The notes below the pieces were generated by a model. The model made no database searches and had not been told where the DNA came from. It saw only the letters and a program-made list of their open reading frames with translations. Shown in pieces: positions 51,971-52,706 of a stretch of 52,706 nucleotides of DNA (position 1 is the stretch's first letter; each line of letters begins with the position of its first letter). The DNA is taken from NCBI GenBank assembly GCA_964560135.1, contig CAZLKN010000020.1:1-52706 (forward strand), in the 5' to 3' direction. Source of the stretch: CAZLKN01 sp964560135 (lineage in GTDB: Bacteria; Actinomycetota; JAICYB01). Both the position numbers and the translations under genes were made by a program.

Positions 51971-52578
51971 GCATCCGGGCCGCGGTGATCGACTACGACC
52001 TCGGCAACCTGCCCAGCGTGACGAAGTCGCTCGAGCGGGTCGGCGTGGAGGTACACATCGTCGGAGACGCCGCGGGGTTCGATCGCGACCTCGACGCCGT
52101 GGTCCTGCCGGGCGTCGGACACTTCGGTGCGGGGGCCCGGAACCTCCGCGAGCGCGGGCTCACCGGGCCGCTGAAGGCGTGGGCGGCGTCCGGGCAGCCG
52201 CTGCTCGGGATCTGCGTGGGTCTCCAGCTCCTGTTCGAGCGGTCCGAGGAGGACCCCGACGCGCGGGGGCTCGGCATCGTCGAGGGAGCGGTGCGGCGGC
52301 TCAAGGCCCCCAAGGTGCCCCACATGGGCTGGAACACCGTGGAGGTGCAGGACCGACCGCGGATCCTCCGGCCGCTCCGGCCGAACGACATGGTCTACTT
52401 CGTCCACTCCTACTACGTGGACGCGGACGCGAGCGTGTCCGTGGGTCTCACCGAGTACGGTCAGCAGTTCACCAGCGTCGTCGAACAGGGCAACGTGGTG
52501 GGGTTCCAGTTCCACCCCGAGAAGTCGGCGGAGGTCGGACGCCGCCTGCTTCAGCGGTTCGTGGACGAGGTCCCGTAG
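51967..52578 (+). CDS. hisH: Imidazole glycerol phosphate synthase, glutaminase subunit
   Basis: A 203-residue class I glutamine amidotransferase providing ammonia to HisF. The triad is Cys83 (LLGICVGLQLLF), His183 and Glu185 (FQFHPEKS). IDYDLGNLPSV, LPGVGHF and PHMGWNTV are HisH motifs. It overlaps hisB by 4 nt and is followed directly by hisA. Confidence 0.97.
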   Translation: MSIRAAVIDYDLGNLPSVTKSLERVGVEVHIVGDAAGFDRDLDAVVLPGVGHFGAGARNLRERGLTGPLKAWAASGQPLLGICVGLQLLFERSEEDPDARGLGIVEGAVRRLKAPKVPHMGWNTVEVQDRPRILRPLRPNDMVYFVHSYYVDADASVSVGLTEYGQQFTSVVEQGNVVGFQFHPEKSAEVGRRLLQRFVDEVP

Positions 52579-52706
52579 ATGGGCTTCGAGGTCATCTGTG
52601 CCATCGACCTGTCACGGGGCGAGGTCGTTCGGGTCCTGCAGGGCGACCTGGACCGCAAGACCGTCTACGCCACCGACCCCCTGGGCGTCGCCGAACGGTG
52701 GCAGGC
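52579..52706 (+). CDS. hisA: Phosphoribosylformimino-AICAR isomerase HisA, N-terminal part
   Basis: ATG 52579 directly follows the hisH TAG. The 42 residues before the window ends include CAIDLSRGEVVRVLQGDLDR and KTVYATDPLGVAERW. This is the beta-1 strand and phosphate-side loop of HisA with the catalytic Asp (AIDL); HisF would have CLDVxxGRVVKG. The usual IPAIDL reads ICAIDL. Confidence 0.9.
   Translation, partial: MGFEVICAIDLSRGEVVRVLQGDLDRKTVYATDPLGVAERWQ

Overview
The window is about 70% G+C and reads as chromosomal core DNA from an uncultured actinobacterium (Actinomycetota). The evidence is a complete mraZ-to-divIVA division and cell-wall cluster without ftsA but with sepF, yggT and divIVA; a MurE carrying the meso-diaminopimelate signature; DUF3040 and DUF5995 proteins; a eukaryal-like (type 2) IleRS; and the hisDCBHA gene order. 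I cannot place it below phylum. Five runs of exactly 100 N (2695, 5364, 37094, 43455, 48732) are scaffold joins of unknown true length. The window is therefore six contigs, and several genes at the joins are truncated.

Layout. (1) 1-9952 holds two minus-strand copies of the same module: MoxR AAA+ ATPase, DUF58 protein, then a TgpA-type membrane transglutaminase. Between them lies a small contig with a NadD-like fragment, a DUF3040 protein, and a DUF6285/aminoglycoside-phosphotransferase-like pair. (2) 10082-17349 holds a penicillin-acylase-type Ntn hydrolase, a double-GNAT protein, ispH, a D-2-hydroxyacid dehydrogenase and a fused homocysteine methyltransferase/methylenetetrahydrofolate reductase. 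(3) 17411-36618 holds an HNH nuclease, then the dcw cluster in one direction: mraZ, rsmH, ftsL, ftsI, murE, murF, mraY, murD, ftsW, murG, murC, murB, ftsQ, ftsZ, pgeF, yggS, sepF, yggT, divIVA. Many junctions overlap as ATGA or GTGA. MraZ boxes lie on the mraZ promoter, and a palindrome lies inside the ftsZ promoter. (4) 36722-44658 holds a membrane protein with a polyacidic tail; a coupled ileS, ACT-domain, def operon on the minus strand; then a dksA/traR-like gene, lspA, rluD and two small membrane or exported proteins. (5) 44719-52706 holds dnaE with an 18-codon leader ORF, a DUF5995 gene broken by a gap, and hisD-hisC-hisB-hisH-hisA running off the end.

The genes are mostly housekeeping: lipid II synthesis and septation (mur, mra, fts, sepF, divIVA), isoprenoid precursor supply (ispH), translation (ileS, def, rluD), lipoprotein maturation (lspA), replication (dnaE) and amino-acid synthesis (his, methionine/folate). 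The most notable points are an IleRS whose HIGH signature reads GVHS; the doubled MoxR/DUF58/transglutaminase module; a recurrent -10-like hexamer 6-9 nt before start codons, which suggests leaderless mRNAs; a probable DUF167 remnant beside ileS; and the operator-like palindrome in the ftsZ promoter. I see no mobile element, CRISPR array, rRNA or tRNA.
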